A DNA stretch of 60,847 bases from Mycolicibacterium agri (GTDB lineage Bacteria > Actinomycetota > Actinomycetes > Mycobacteriales > Mycobacteriaceae), in the NCBI RefSeq assembly GCF_002553505.1, contig NZ_PDCP01000037.1:1-60847 (forward strand), written 5' to 3'. The notes under the pieces are model-generated. The model did no database searches. It saw nothing but the letters and a program-made list of their open reading frames with translations, and had not been told where the DNA came from. The position numbers and the translations under genes were made by a program. Positions 42,066-50,201 of this stretch are shown here, one piece after another (the stretch's first letter is position 1; each line of letters starts with the position of its first letter).

Positions 42066-44084
42066 TCAGCGACGGCCGGGTCGTTCGCACCGGATGATGT
42101 GCATCACGGCGTTGATCAAGGCCAAATGGGTGAACGCCTGCGGGTAATTGCCCAGATGCCGGCCCGTGCGCGGTTGGATAGCCCCGGCGTAGAGGTTCAG
42201 CGGGCCGGCGAGCGCCAACAGCCGCTCACACAGTTGCTTCGCGCGGGCCAGTTCGCCGATCTCCACCAGCGCCGAAACCAACCAGAACGAGCAGACGGTG
42301 AAGGCTCCATGTTCGCCTGCCGAACCGTCGTCGGTGTCATCGCTGCGATAACGCAGCACAAGACCGTCTTCGGTGAGCTCATCGGCGATCGCGAGCACGG
42401 TGGCGCGGATCCGCGGATCGTTGGCCGGCAGAAACCGCGTCAGCACGGCGAGCAACAGGGACGCGTCCAGCGCATCGGCGCCGTACCGCTGAACGAGCAC
42501 GCCGCGGGAATCGACACCGTTGGCCAAGACGTCGTCCCGTATCTCGTCGGCGATCGAGCGCCACTCCTGCACGCAGGAGGTTTCACCCTGCGACGCGGCT
42601 AGTTTCGCGCCGCGGTCCAGTGCGACCCAACACATGATCTTCGACGACGTGAAGTGCTGCGGTTCGCCTCGCATCTCCCAGATTCCTTGATCGGGGTCGC
42701 GCCAGTGCCTGATCGCCTCCTGCACCTGCCGCTTGACCATGAGCCACACCGTCTCCGGTATGTCGTGACGTGAATTGGCGTGCAAATACACCGTTTCCAG
42801 GATCGTGCCCCAGACGTCATGCTGGTCCTGCTGGTACGCGGCATTGCCGATCCGGACCGGCCGCGCCCCGTCGTATCCCGTGAGGTGGGACAGGTCGACC
42901 TCGGCCAGGTTGCGCTCCCCGCCGACGGCGTACATCACCTGCAACGGAACGTGTTCACCGGTGTTCGCGCAGGACACCTCCGCGATGAACGACAAGAAGT
43001 CGTCGGCCTCGCGTTCCAGCCCTAGCGTGTACAGACCCATCAGCGCGAACGTCGAATCGCGCACCCACGCGTAGCGGTTATCCCAGTTCCGTTCGCCGCC
43101 GGGAGTTTCTGGCAGCGACGTGGTGCATGCCGCCACCAATGCGCCGGTGGGCGAGTATGTCAGACCCTTCAGCGTCAGCGCGCTGCGCTGCAGATACGAC
43201 CGCCACGGATGGTCGGGAAAGTGCCCCGTCTTGATCCATTCCCGCCACATCTCGCTGGTCTGCCACATCTTGTGGGCGGCCTGCTCGTAGGTCTGCGGTG
43301 GCGGCTGCTCAGACCAGGACAGCGCGACAAAGACGTTGTCGCCCTCTTCCATTCGGGTGCGGGCGCCGGCGACCGTGCCCTCCAGTCCCAGCCGCAGATT
43401 GGTCGTGAGCGTGAGATTCGGGTGTGTGTCGGGATCGGTCTGGGCCCGCGCAACGGCTTCGCCGTAGTCGGCTCGCGTGTATTCCCAACAGGCGCCGTCA
43501 CGGTGGTAGTCGAACGCGGGGGCGCAGCCCATCACCAGCTCGACCGTGCCGCTGACGCAGCGCACGGTGCGGAGCAGGATGTGGGCGGCTTCCCAGTCCA
43601 TCGGAGTGCGTCGATGCGTGGGCGACCGCGACTCCACGTGATGCCACGGCCCCATCACCAGGGCGTCCCGCACGATGAGCCAACCGGTGTCGGTCTGCCA
43701 GGTGGTTTCCACCATCAGGCTGCCCGGCAGATAGCGACGCGCGGCAGGCACCGACACCCCGAGCGGGCCGAGGCGAAACCGGCCTGCCGACCGGTCGAGG
43801 AGTGCGCCGAACACGCTGGGTGAGTCCGGGCGGGGTACGCACATCCACTCGACCGAACCCGCCGACGAGATCAAACATGTCGTCTCGCAGTCCGAGAGAA
43901 ACGCGTAGTCGGCGATGGGCGGGAAAGGATTACGGGTCGAACCGCTCGCGGTGCCGGAAATCGGTTTGGTGTCAAGCACGTGCGCGAGGTCTGCCCCCTT
44001 GACACCCGTTCGGCCGCGGCGCGGTCGGTCGGCGCCGGCAGGTGCGGATGGGTTGTCGGTCGCGGTCGTCGGCCGTGGCGTCAT
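42066..44084 (-). CDS. GH15 family glucosidase (glucoamylase/trehalase type)
   Basis: Glycoside hydrolase of 672 residues related to the actinobacterial GH15 trehalases and glucoamylases. Landmarks are IADYAFLSDCETTCLISSAG (DUF5911-like N-terminal domain), ERNWDNRYAWVRDSTFALM (catalytic-domain signature, including the RD pair), and IWEMRGEPQHFTSSKIMCWV with general acid Glu and downstream W. It probably releases glucose from trehalose or an alpha-glucan in the cytoplasm, as there is no signal peptide. It follows zwf by 5 bp, linking sugar release to NADPH production. Confidence 0.88.
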   Translation of the reverse strand: MTPRPTTATDNPSAPAGADRPRRGRTGVKGADLAHVLDTKPISGTASGSTRNPFPPIADYAFLSDCETTCLISSAGSVEWMCVPRPDSPSVFGALLDRSAGRFRLGPLGVSVPAARRYLPGSLMVETTWQTDTGWLIVRDALVMGPWHHVESRSPTHRRTPMDWEAAHILLRTVRCVSGTVELVMGCAPAFDYHRDGACWEYTRADYGEAVARAQTDPDTHPNLTLTTNLRLGLEGTVAGARTRMEEGDNVFVALSWSEQPPPQTYEQAAHKMWQTSEMWREWIKTGHFPDHPWRSYLQRSALTLKGLTYSPTGALVAACTTSLPETPGGERNWDNRYAWVRDSTFALMGLYTLGLEREADDFLSFIAEVSCANTGEHVPLQVMYAVGGERNLAEVDLSHLTGYDGARPVRIGNAAYQQDQHDVWGTILETVYLHANSRHDIPETVWLMVKRQVQEAIRHWRDPDQGIWEMRGEPQHFTSSKIMCWVALDRGAKLAASQGETSCVQEWRSIADEIRDDVLANGVDSRGVLVQRYGADALDASLLLAVLTRFLPANDPRIRATVLAIADELTEDGLVLRYRSDDTDDGSAGEHGAFTVCSFWLVSALVEIGELARAKQLCERLLALAGPLNLYAGAIQPRTGRHLGNYPQAFTHLALINAVMHIIRCERPGRR

Positions 44085-44089
44085 CGTTG

Positions 44090-45484
44090 TTAGGCGCCTT
44101 CTCGGCGGGGGTCACGCCAGCCCGGATGGCCGGAAAGCAACGCGTCGGCGCCATGCGGGCCCCACGACCCGGGCGGATAGCTCCGTACCGGAGGTGGTGC
44201 GTCCAGCAGCGGTTGCATGATGCGCCAGGTTTGTTCAACGTTATCTTGCCTGGTGAACTGGCTGGAGTCCCCGTTCATCGCGTCGTTGAGCAGCCGTTCG
44301 TAGGGTTCGGGGGCTTCGCCGAGTTGGTCGGCGAAGTTCAGCGAAAGATCGACTGTGCGAGTGCTGTCAGCGCCCGGCTCTTTGGCTTGAATGACCAGCT
44401 TGGCACCGGGATTGGGATCGATACGCAGAATGAGCTCGTTCGGGTCCGGAGCGTGATGAGTGATGGCCAACCTGGGTGGTCGCTTGTAGATGGCCCGAAT
44501 CTCGGTGGCGCGCACCGGCAGAGCCTTGCCGGCGCGGATGAAGAACGGAACACCGGCCCAGCGCCAATTGTCGATCTCCAGCCGCAGCGCAGCGAACGTC
44601 TCGGTTCGCGAGTCGGGTTTGACACCCTCGATCGCCCGATACCCGTCGTACTGGCCACGGACGTAGTGCTTCGGGTCGGCCGGTGGAATGGCCCGGAACA
44701 CCTCAACGCGCTTGTCTCGCAGTCCGTCTGCGCCAGCCACGCTGGGTGGCTCGGCGGCGAACAATCCGAGCAGCTGGAGCAGGTGGTTCTGCACCACATC
44801 GCGCAGGGCGCCGACGGAATCGTAGAAGCTGCCCCGCCCGTCGACCCCGAAGTCCTCGGCCAAAGTGATCTGGACGGCCTGGATCCGGTCGCGGTTCCAC
44901 AGCGGCTCGAAGACCGAGTTTCCGAACCGCAGGAACACGATGTCCATCGCGGCTTCCTTGCCAAGGAAGTGGTCGATGCGAAAGATCTGGCGTTCGTCAA
45001 GGACCGCGTGGAGCTGGTCGTTCAGCGTCTGCGCCGAAGCCAGATCGTGGCCGAAGGGCTTTTCCAACACCACTCGCGCGCCGGCGGTGAGACGGGCATG
45101 GGCAAGTCCTCCCACCACCACGCTGAACATCGACGGTGGGATCTCGAGATAGAAGATCGGGCTGTGCCGCCCCCAGATCGCTTGCGCCACCCGGTCGTAG
45201 GTCTGTTGATCGGCGAGATCACCCGAAACCATGGTCAGCCGCTGCGCGAAACGGTCGAATACCGTTTCGTCGATACTTTCGCCGGTGTCCTCGATCGCGC
45301 GCCGCGCGTGATCGCGCAGGGTAGAAGAGGACCAGTCGCGGCGGGCTACGCCGACGATCGGGCAGTCCAGCAGGCCGCGCCGCTCCATCCGGTACAGGGC
45401 GCGAAACGTCATCTTCTTCGCCAGATCCCCGGTGATACCAAAGATCACCAAGACGTCTGCACGCGTGCTCTCCGGTGTATCCAT
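44090..45484 (-). CDS. zwf: glucose-6-phosphate dehydrogenase
   Basis: Oxidises glucose 6-phosphate to 6-phosphogluconolactone. It has 464 residues from an ATG preceded by AGGAGCGCG. It resembles the Zwf1 (Rv1121) branch: VIFGITGDLAKKMTFRALYR (nucleotide site), the substrate-site RIDHFLGKEAAMD with catalytic His and Lys, EDFGVDGRGSFYDSVGALRD and DNWRWAGVPFF. It is the first gene of an operon with the GH15 enzyme and HAD phosphatase. The minus-strand arm of control element site 3 lies about 84 bp upstream. Confidence 0.93.
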   Translation of the reverse strand: MDTPESTRADVLVIFGITGDLAKKMTFRALYRMERRGLLDCPIVGVARRDWSSSTLRDHARRAIEDTGESIDETVFDRFAQRLTMVSGDLADQQTYDRVAQAIWGRHSPIFYLEIPPSMFSVVVGGLAHARLTAGARVVLEKPFGHDLASAQTLNDQLHAVLDERQIFRIDHFLGKEAAMDIVFLRFGNSVFEPLWNRDRIQAVQITLAEDFGVDGRGSFYDSVGALRDVVQNHLLQLLGLFAAEPPSVAGADGLRDKRVEVFRAIPPADPKHYVRGQYDGYRAIEGVKPDSRTETFAALRLEIDNWRWAGVPFFIRAGKALPVRATEIRAIYKRPPRLAITHHAPDPNELILRIDPNPGAKLVIQAKEPGADSTRTVDLSLNFADQLGEAPEPYERLLNDAMNGDSSQFTRQDNVEQTWRIMQPLLDAPPPVRSYPPGSWGPHGADALLSGHPGWRDPRREGA

Positions 45485-45567
45485 CGCGCTCCTGGTTCGA
45501 GTGATCAGATGTCGCCAATCACCGTGGCGGCCGAATTCGCCACTCAGGTACAGCGTCACCAAGATCG

Positions 45568-45639
45568 GGGTGAGCTGTCATCGTCCGGTTCGGCGATTCA
45601 CCCGGGTGAATTGGTTCGCCGGGTGATGACCGCTTCTCG
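45568..45639. promoter_or_regulatory. bidirectional bipartite control element, site 3 (zwf operon and GNAT gene)
   Basis: A central palindrome TCACCCGGGTGA (45598-45609) has a second element 11 bp away on both sides. Plus strand: GGGTGATGACCGCTTCTCG (45621-45639), toward the GNAT gene. Minus strand: GGACGATGACAGCTCACCC (45586-45568), toward zwf. Confidence 0.75.
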
Positions 45640-45717
45640 ACGTCGGTGCATGCTTGCTCATCATGTGGGGAGCGAAAGGTAGATGTCGCCGTGCACAGGT
45701 AATTACGGGAGCTCGCC

Positions 45718-46320
45718 GTGGTTGAGCACCGCCACGTCAAACTCGACCCCGAAACACGACACATCGAGACCCGCCGCCTCGTCTTGCGGCCATGGCGCCT
45801 CGACGACGATGCCGCGGCCTGCGCAATCTATGGCGCCCCTGAGGTGGCTCGCTGGTTGTGCCCGGCGTTGCCGGCCATCGTCGACCGCGCCGAGATGCGC
45901 GGCATGCTCGGCGTGTGGATCGCCGAGAGCGACGCAGCCGAATTGCCCATGGGCCGCTGGGCGATAACCGAAAAGCGATCCGGACAGGTGATCGGGGGAG
46001 TGGCGTTGCTTCCGCTGCCGCCCGAGCGCAGCGACCTCGAGATCGGCTGGCAGCTGGCCCCTGCGATGTGGGGTCATGGGTACGGTGCGGAGGCCGGCCA
46101 TGCGGTCGCGCATCAGGCCTTCGAAAATGCCGGTCTCAGTGAGGTGTTCGCGGTGATCCGGCCGGGCAACCATCGTGCCGTGGCCACGGCACGACGGGTG
46201 GGTATGGAATGGGTCGGTGAGACCGACAAGTACTACGGTTTGACCCTTCAGGTCTATCGCCTGTGGAAGGCCGACCTGGATCTGCCGGAGCCGGCCTGCG
46301 CGGATGCGCCGGAGGCTTAG
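45718..46320 (+). CDS. GNAT family N-acetyltransferase (RimJ/RimL-like)
   Basis: Acetyl-CoA-dependent acetyltransferase of 200 residues with a GTG start. The RimJ/RimL-type N-terminus is TRRLVLRPWRLDDDAAA; the acetyl-CoA pyrophosphate-binding region lies in LEIGWQLAPAMWGHGYGAEA and VIRPGNHRAVATARRVGM. The acceptor may be a protein N-terminus or a small molecule and is unknown. It is a single gene converging on the NDH-2 gene, 23 bp apart. The plus-strand arm of control element site 3 ends 78 bp before the start. Confidence 0.87.
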   Translation: MVEHRHVKLDPETRHIETRRLVLRPWRLDDDAAACAIYGAPEVARWLCPALPAIVDRAEMRGMLGVWIAESDAAELPMGRWAITEKRSGQVIGGVALLPLPPERSDLEIGWQLAPAMWGHGYGAEAGHAVAHQAFENAGLSEVFAVIRPGNHRAVATARRVGMEWVGETDKYYGLTLQVYRLWKADLDLPEPACADAPEA

Positions 46321-46343
46321 CACCGACAAGTTTTTCTTCGCGC

Positions 46344-47747
46344 TCAGTCGCTTTGCGATGGCGCCGCTGCCCGATCGGACGCTTCCTGGTAGCGGAGATC
46401 GTCGGCGTACATCTGCTCGTCAAGAGGCTGCATCGCCGAGGGCGCGGGCATGAACTCTTCGCTGGCAGAGAACCGCGCCCAAGACGGCTGGGCGAAGCCG
46501 ATCGACACCAGTGGCCGGACGAACAGAATGTTGGTGAGGTATCCCAGCGCAACGGCCCACCTGTTCGCGTTGCGGGGTATGGCGTACAGGTGGTAAAGGC
46601 GGGTCACGAACTTCGCGGCGAACCCGGACAACTGGATGTTGAGCGGATTGGCGACGGCGAACCCGGGACCCAAGTCGACAACGGTTCCGAGGTCGCGATG
46701 CCGGTACTCGCGCGCGCTGCCGTAACCGAGGCTTGCCGCGACGTTTCGGGCCAGAACCTTGCCCTGCCGGGTGGCGTGTTGTGCGGTCGGCGGCGTTATC
46801 GCGTTCGGCTTGGTGACATCAGGCACGGCTGCGGCGTCACCACCCGCGAAGACACCGTCGAATCCGGGAACCCGTAAGTCCGATCCGACTTTGAGCCTGC
46901 CCTTCACGGTTGGCAGTCCTGTCGCGGCGATGAGCGGGCTCGCGACGACACCGGCAACCCATGCGACGGTATAGGTGCCGATGCGAGTCCCGTCGGTCAA
47001 GATGACGTGATCGGCAGCGACCCGTGACAGGGTGACACCGGTGAGAAACTGCACGCCGCGCCGCTTGAGCACCTGCTCGGTTCGCGCGGCCAGTTCGGGG
47101 CCGAGTTCGGGCATCAGTCGTCCCGAGCGTTCGACCAGTATCAGTCGTACGTCGCCCGGTTCGAATCCGAAATCGTGCACTGCCACTGAGGCCATCGCAC
47201 ACAGCTGGGCGATGAGTTCCGTACCGGAATAGGAGGAGCCGACGACCACGATGGTCTTGCGCGCCGCTGCCCGTTCGCGGTTCTCGTCGATGCGGGCCAG
47301 CTCGAACTGCTCGATGATGTGGTCGCGCAGAAAAAGCGCCTGCGCCGTCGACTTCAGGCCCCGCCCGTGCTCCGCCAACCCGGGAATGTCGAACAGCCGG
47401 CTGATCGAGCCCGGAGTCAAGACGAGGCGATCCCATGAGAGCTCGTGGGTCATGTTCTCCTGATCGCGACAGCGCAGGGAACGCTGCGACAAGTCCACCG
47501 AATCCACGTAGGCCCGGATCAGTTGGACTCCCGGCAACCTGTCGTTCAAGGGCACGGTGGCAAAGCGTGGATCTGTTGCGCCACCGGCCACCTCGGGTAG
47601 CAGTGGTGTATACAGCAGATAGTCGACCGGCGAGATCAGGGTCACGACGGCGTTGGAGCCATGTCGCCTGAGCAGCTTGCTGAGTCGGCGTGCGCATTCG
47701 AAGCCGGCGAATCCGCTGCCGACGATGGCAATTCGGACTGGCGGCAT
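46344..47747 (-). CDS. ndh: type II NADH dehydrogenase (NDH-2 family)
   Basis: Single-subunit, non-proton-pumping NADH:quinone oxidoreductase, 467 residues. FAD site: IAIVGSGFAGFECARRL; NAD site: IVVVGSSYSGTELIAQL; second FAD motif: VFAGGDAAAVPD. The C-terminal region (RWAVALGYLTNILFVRPLVSI) is hydrophobic and amphipathic for membrane attachment. The start is the ATG preceded by GGGAG; an in-frame longer form lacks a ribosome-binding site. Mycobacteria have other ndh genes, so this is likely an accessory copy. A hairpin lies in its leader and site 4 lies upstream. Confidence 0.9.
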   Translation of the reverse strand: MPPVRIAIVGSGFAGFECARRLSKLLRRHGSNAVVTLISPVDYLLYTPLLPEVAGGATDPRFATVPLNDRLPGVQLIRAYVDSVDLSQRSLRCRDQENMTHELSWDRLVLTPGSISRLFDIPGLAEHGRGLKSTAQALFLRDHIIEQFELARIDENRERAAARKTIVVVGSSYSGTELIAQLCAMASVAVHDFGFEPGDVRLILVERSGRLMPELGPELAARTEQVLKRRGVQFLTGVTLSRVAADHVILTDGTRIGTYTVAWVAGVVASPLIAATGLPTVKGRLKVGSDLRVPGFDGVFAGGDAAAVPDVTKPNAITPPTAQHATRQGKVLARNVAASLGYGSAREYRHRDLGTVVDLGPGFAVANPLNIQLSGFAAKFVTRLYHLYAIPRNANRWAVALGYLTNILFVRPLVSIGFAQPSWARFSASEEFMPAPSAMQPLDEQMYADDLRYQEASDRAAAPSQSD

Positions 47748-47780
47748 GTGAACTCCCTTGATCGAGACGTGCGGGACGCC

Positions 47781-47803
47781 GCAGTAGCACGAGACGCTAC
47801 TGC
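47781..47803 (-). promoter_or_regulatory. hairpin in the NDH-2 leader
   Basis: Perfect 8-bp inverted repeat GCAGTAGC / GCTACTGC with a 7-nt loop, 34 bp upstream of the NDH-2 ATG and between it and control element site 4. It could be an RNA stem in the 5' leader or an operator. Confidence 0.4.
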
Positions 47804-47845
47804 GTGGCATCCCTCTGGTTCGTCGAAAGAGCATGTCGTCACGCC

Positions 47846-47887
47846 GGGTGAATGGTCATCACCCATAGCTAAGGATCACCCGGGTGA
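47846..47887 (-). promoter_or_regulatory. bipartite control element, site 4 (toward NDH-2)
   Basis: The palindrome core (47876-47887) lies within the perfect 16-bp GATCACCCGGGTGATC (47874-47889). An 11-bp spacer and the best consensus copy, GGGTGATGACCATTCACCC (47864-47846), follow on the minus strand. The palindrome also encodes the last codons of the upstream 97-residue gene. Confidence 0.78.
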
Positions 47888-48162
47888 TCGGTAGCGAAAT
47901 CCGCAATGTGGTTTACGGGTCGCCGCGCCCTCTGTTCGTTGTGTCGCGGCAGACCGGTCCCGATTTGCGGTTGCACGCTGATGAGCTCGAGGCCGAGATC
48001 GCGCACCCGGTCGAGAAGCCCGAAAAGCTGCGATTGGTCTCTGACTTCGCCGCTGAAGACCGAGTCAGCGGTGCCGGCGTTCAGGGTCATTCCCTCGAGT
48101 ACCGCTGCCAGCCGCTCGGTCAGGCGGCCCCGGACGCAGATCTGGTACGTCGTCGGCTCCAA
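47869..48162 (-). CDS. small conserved protein of unknown function
   Basis: A 97-residue soluble protein beginning LEPTTYQICVRGRLTERLAA, followed by VLEGMTLNAGTADSVFSGEV and a helical LFGLLDRVRDLGLELISVQP. This layout (beta strand, RGRL, then a helix ending in LGLELISV) is common in short actinobacterial proteins of unknown role. I place the start at a TTG with GAGGAG six bases upstream; an in-frame ATG eleven codons further up gives MLVCRRKEEQQ and has no clear ribosome-binding site. The last codons (DHPGDP) are encoded by the control palindrome of site 4. Site 5 lies upstream. Confidence 0.65.
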   Translation of the reverse strand: MEPTTYQICVRGRLTERLAAVLEGMTLNAGTADSVFSGEVRDQSQLFGLLDRVRDLGLELISVQPQIGTGLPRHNEQRARRPVNHIADFATDHPGDP

Positions 48163-48206
48163 CTGTTGCTCCTCTTTCCGTCTGCACACCAGCATCCACG
48201 GAGGCA

Positions 48207-48248
48207 GGGGTGGTGGTCATCGGAACTATGGGTGATTCACCCGGGTGA
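48207..48248 (-). promoter_or_regulatory. bipartite control element, site 5 (toward 97-residue protein)
   Basis: Palindrome TCACCCGGGTGA (48237-48248), an 11-bp spacer, then TTCCGATGACCACCACCCC on the minus strand (48225-48207). The first four bases diverge, but GATGACCA and CACCC are kept. Confidence 0.68.
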
Positions 48249-48293
48249 TTGTCCGAGGTAGCTTTCTGCGGCGTTGCCTTGTTCAGAGAACGG

Positions 48294-50059
48294 CTACGCG
48301 ATGCCGTAGTCCTTTATCTTGCGATAGATGGTGGCCCGCGACATTCCGAGCGCGCGTGCAGCGTCTAGCTTGTTGCCGTTATTGTCCTCGAGACTACGGA
48401 CGATCGCGTCGCGCTCCAACGCCTCGATTCGGCTTAGTTTGCGCCGCGTCAGAGAGCGACACTCCGGAGGCAACTTGTCGGCCTCGATAAGACCGGACCG
48501 CTGGCGCGCAACGGTTTCGATCAGAACCCGCCGAAGCTGTGACACGTTACCTGGCCACGGCAGCCTGCTGAGTTGGCGCATGGCATCGGGCGCCAACCGC
48601 ACATCGGCGCCATGGGTGATCTCGCGCAACAGCAGCGCAACGAGTTCTTCGAGGTCGTCGGCCCGGTGTCGCAGCGCGGGCACCGTGACGGTATGGGTGA
48701 ACATGCGCAGCAACTGCTCGTCTTTGAGCGCTGCGCACGTTGCGTCTCGTGTCGTCGCGGCGATCCATCCGCGGCCGACGCGCGCGGCCAGCAACGATGT
48801 AATCGGTTCGAGTGTGTTCGGGTCGATGTCGTCTATATCGGCGAGAACCAGCGCGAAGTCATCATCGCCCGACTCGGCTGCAAGCTCGGCGATGAAACGC
48901 GCAGCGCTGTCAAACGCCTCGGCGCGCATGATTCGAACGGAGCGGCCCGGTTTGACGTATTGACCAACCGCCTGGGCCATGCGTGACCGGCCGGAGCCGT
49001 TCTCTCCCTCGATCACTACCCAGTCTCGGTCGCGGCAACATTGACGGACCTGCTCGCAGCAGCGCAGCCAGGCGCCGTTGCGACCTGCCAGGCCGGGGAT
49101 GACGGCGTGCGCCGAGCGACCGCCTGTCCGGGGTGTCCTGGTTTCTACCGAAAGCTCAACGTGCAACACAACATTGATCTGGCCGCCGCGCATCGTCGAG
49201 CGATCTGCTGCGGTGATTTTCGCGATTCGCCCGCTCGGCAGTACAGCCAACGCCGTACCCGACAATGCGGAGCCCACAAGATCAGAGGCATGATCGATCA
49301 GGACGATCTGGTCATTGGTGTCGAGGCTCTGACGAAGGTAGCGGCTCATCAGCAACACGTCACCACCGATCGCCAGCACACCGAATGGGAATCGTCGCGC
49401 CTCCGTGCGGTACGCCTCGAGAAGCGCGATCTCGCTCGCGTGCGCCGACTCTCGCATCCGGTCCTCGATCTGGCTCCGCAGGCTTTTGACCAACGGCAAC
49501 ATGACCGGATTTGAGCGGCTGGCCCAGCACGTGAGATCGATGACGCCGACGAGACGCTGGGTTATCGGGTCGCGGATCGGCGCTCCCGCACAGGCCAGCT
49601 CGCCCAGCGGGCCGACGAAGTGTTCGCCGCCGCGAATGAACACAGGTCGGCCGGTCTCGAGCGCGGTGCCGATCCCGTTGGTGCCGGCGAATTCCTCAGC
49701 GTAGCTGTAGCCGGGAACGAGGCTCACCGAATCGAGTGCCGTCACGAAGGAGCGTGCTGAGGCGGAGCGCTCGATCACCACACCGTCGGCCGAGGTGAGA
49801 ATGGCCGACATCGCCTCGAAATCACGTCCTGCGTAGCGGATTGCAGCACAGGGTCCGCGGCGTGAGCTAGTCGTGATTCTGTGTTCGGCTGCCGAACGAA
49901 GGGCAAATCGAGCCGGTCCGGGTGGACCCGCATGGCTTGCGATCGACGCCACGAGTCCAGCAGGGTTGGGGGCAAGGCCTGTGCGTCCAAGGCGCCCTCG
50001 CACAGGAACTTTTCCCTCACCCGCCGAACGTCAGACTGGACGTCGGCCCGCAAACTCAT
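48294..50059 (-). pseudogene. GAF/AAA/Fis-type transcriptional activator with an apparent frameshift
   Basis: AcoR/MimR-like regulator. The N-terminus starts at ATG 50059 and reads LPPTLLDSWRRSQAMRVHPD...LAHAADPVL, the normal start of this family. The next part (IRYAGRDFEAMSAILTSADGVVIERS, then the GAF domain) is in the -1 frame, and the switch falls at about 49842-49846. After the GAF come a degenerate AAA domain (GENGSGRSRMAQAV; no GAFTGA sigma-54 loop) and a C-terminal Fis helix-turn-helix (DNNGNKLDAARALGMSRATIYRKIKDYGIA). The gene is broken, a sequencing error is present, or an N-truncated protein is made. It diverges from the LuxR pair across the GTCTCA-type operator. Confidence 0.72.
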
Positions 50060-50111
50060 TGACGCATGGACCTCGCTCCCCGACTGAGCGGTGCGGCCAG
50101 CCCAACGCAGG

Positions 50112-50151
50112 GTCTCAAATTGAGACGGGCAACTCTGCTCAGATTGAGACG
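50112..50151. promoter_or_regulatory. GTCTCA-type operator pair, copy 1
   Basis: Palindrome GTCTCAAATTGAGAC (50112-50126) followed by an imperfect site CTCAGATTGAGACG (50138-50151); the TTGAGACG units are 24 bp apart. It is placed between the divergent starts of the Fis-type regulator and the LuxR pair. Confidence 0.65.
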
Positions 50152-50172
50152 ATCAGTATACGCCCGCGGAGA

Positions 50173-50178
50173 TGTCAT
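50173..50178 (+). promoter_or_regulatory. putative -10 box of the LuxR pair
   Basis: TGTCAT (followed by GGGT) begins 29 bp after the second TTGAGACG; the same box at the same distance occurs at 56372. This argues that the LuxR protein does not start at 50172. Confidence 0.4.
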
Positions 50179-50201
50179 GGGTCACGTCAGCTCAAGGACG
50201 G

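Noticed and set aside
44042..45682. 546-codon open frame antisense to zwf
   Set aside because: The minus-strand frame encodes a full Zwf with catalytic motifs; the antisense frame has none.
47884..48261. Plus-strand ORF over the 97-residue protein
   Set aside because: No ribosome-binding site; it is simply the complement of the conserved minus-strand gene and crosses both control elements.
48294..50059. Sigma-54-dependent activation by the Fis-type regulator
   Set aside because: The GAFTGA loop is missing and mycobacteria have no RpoN; the AAA domain is degenerate.
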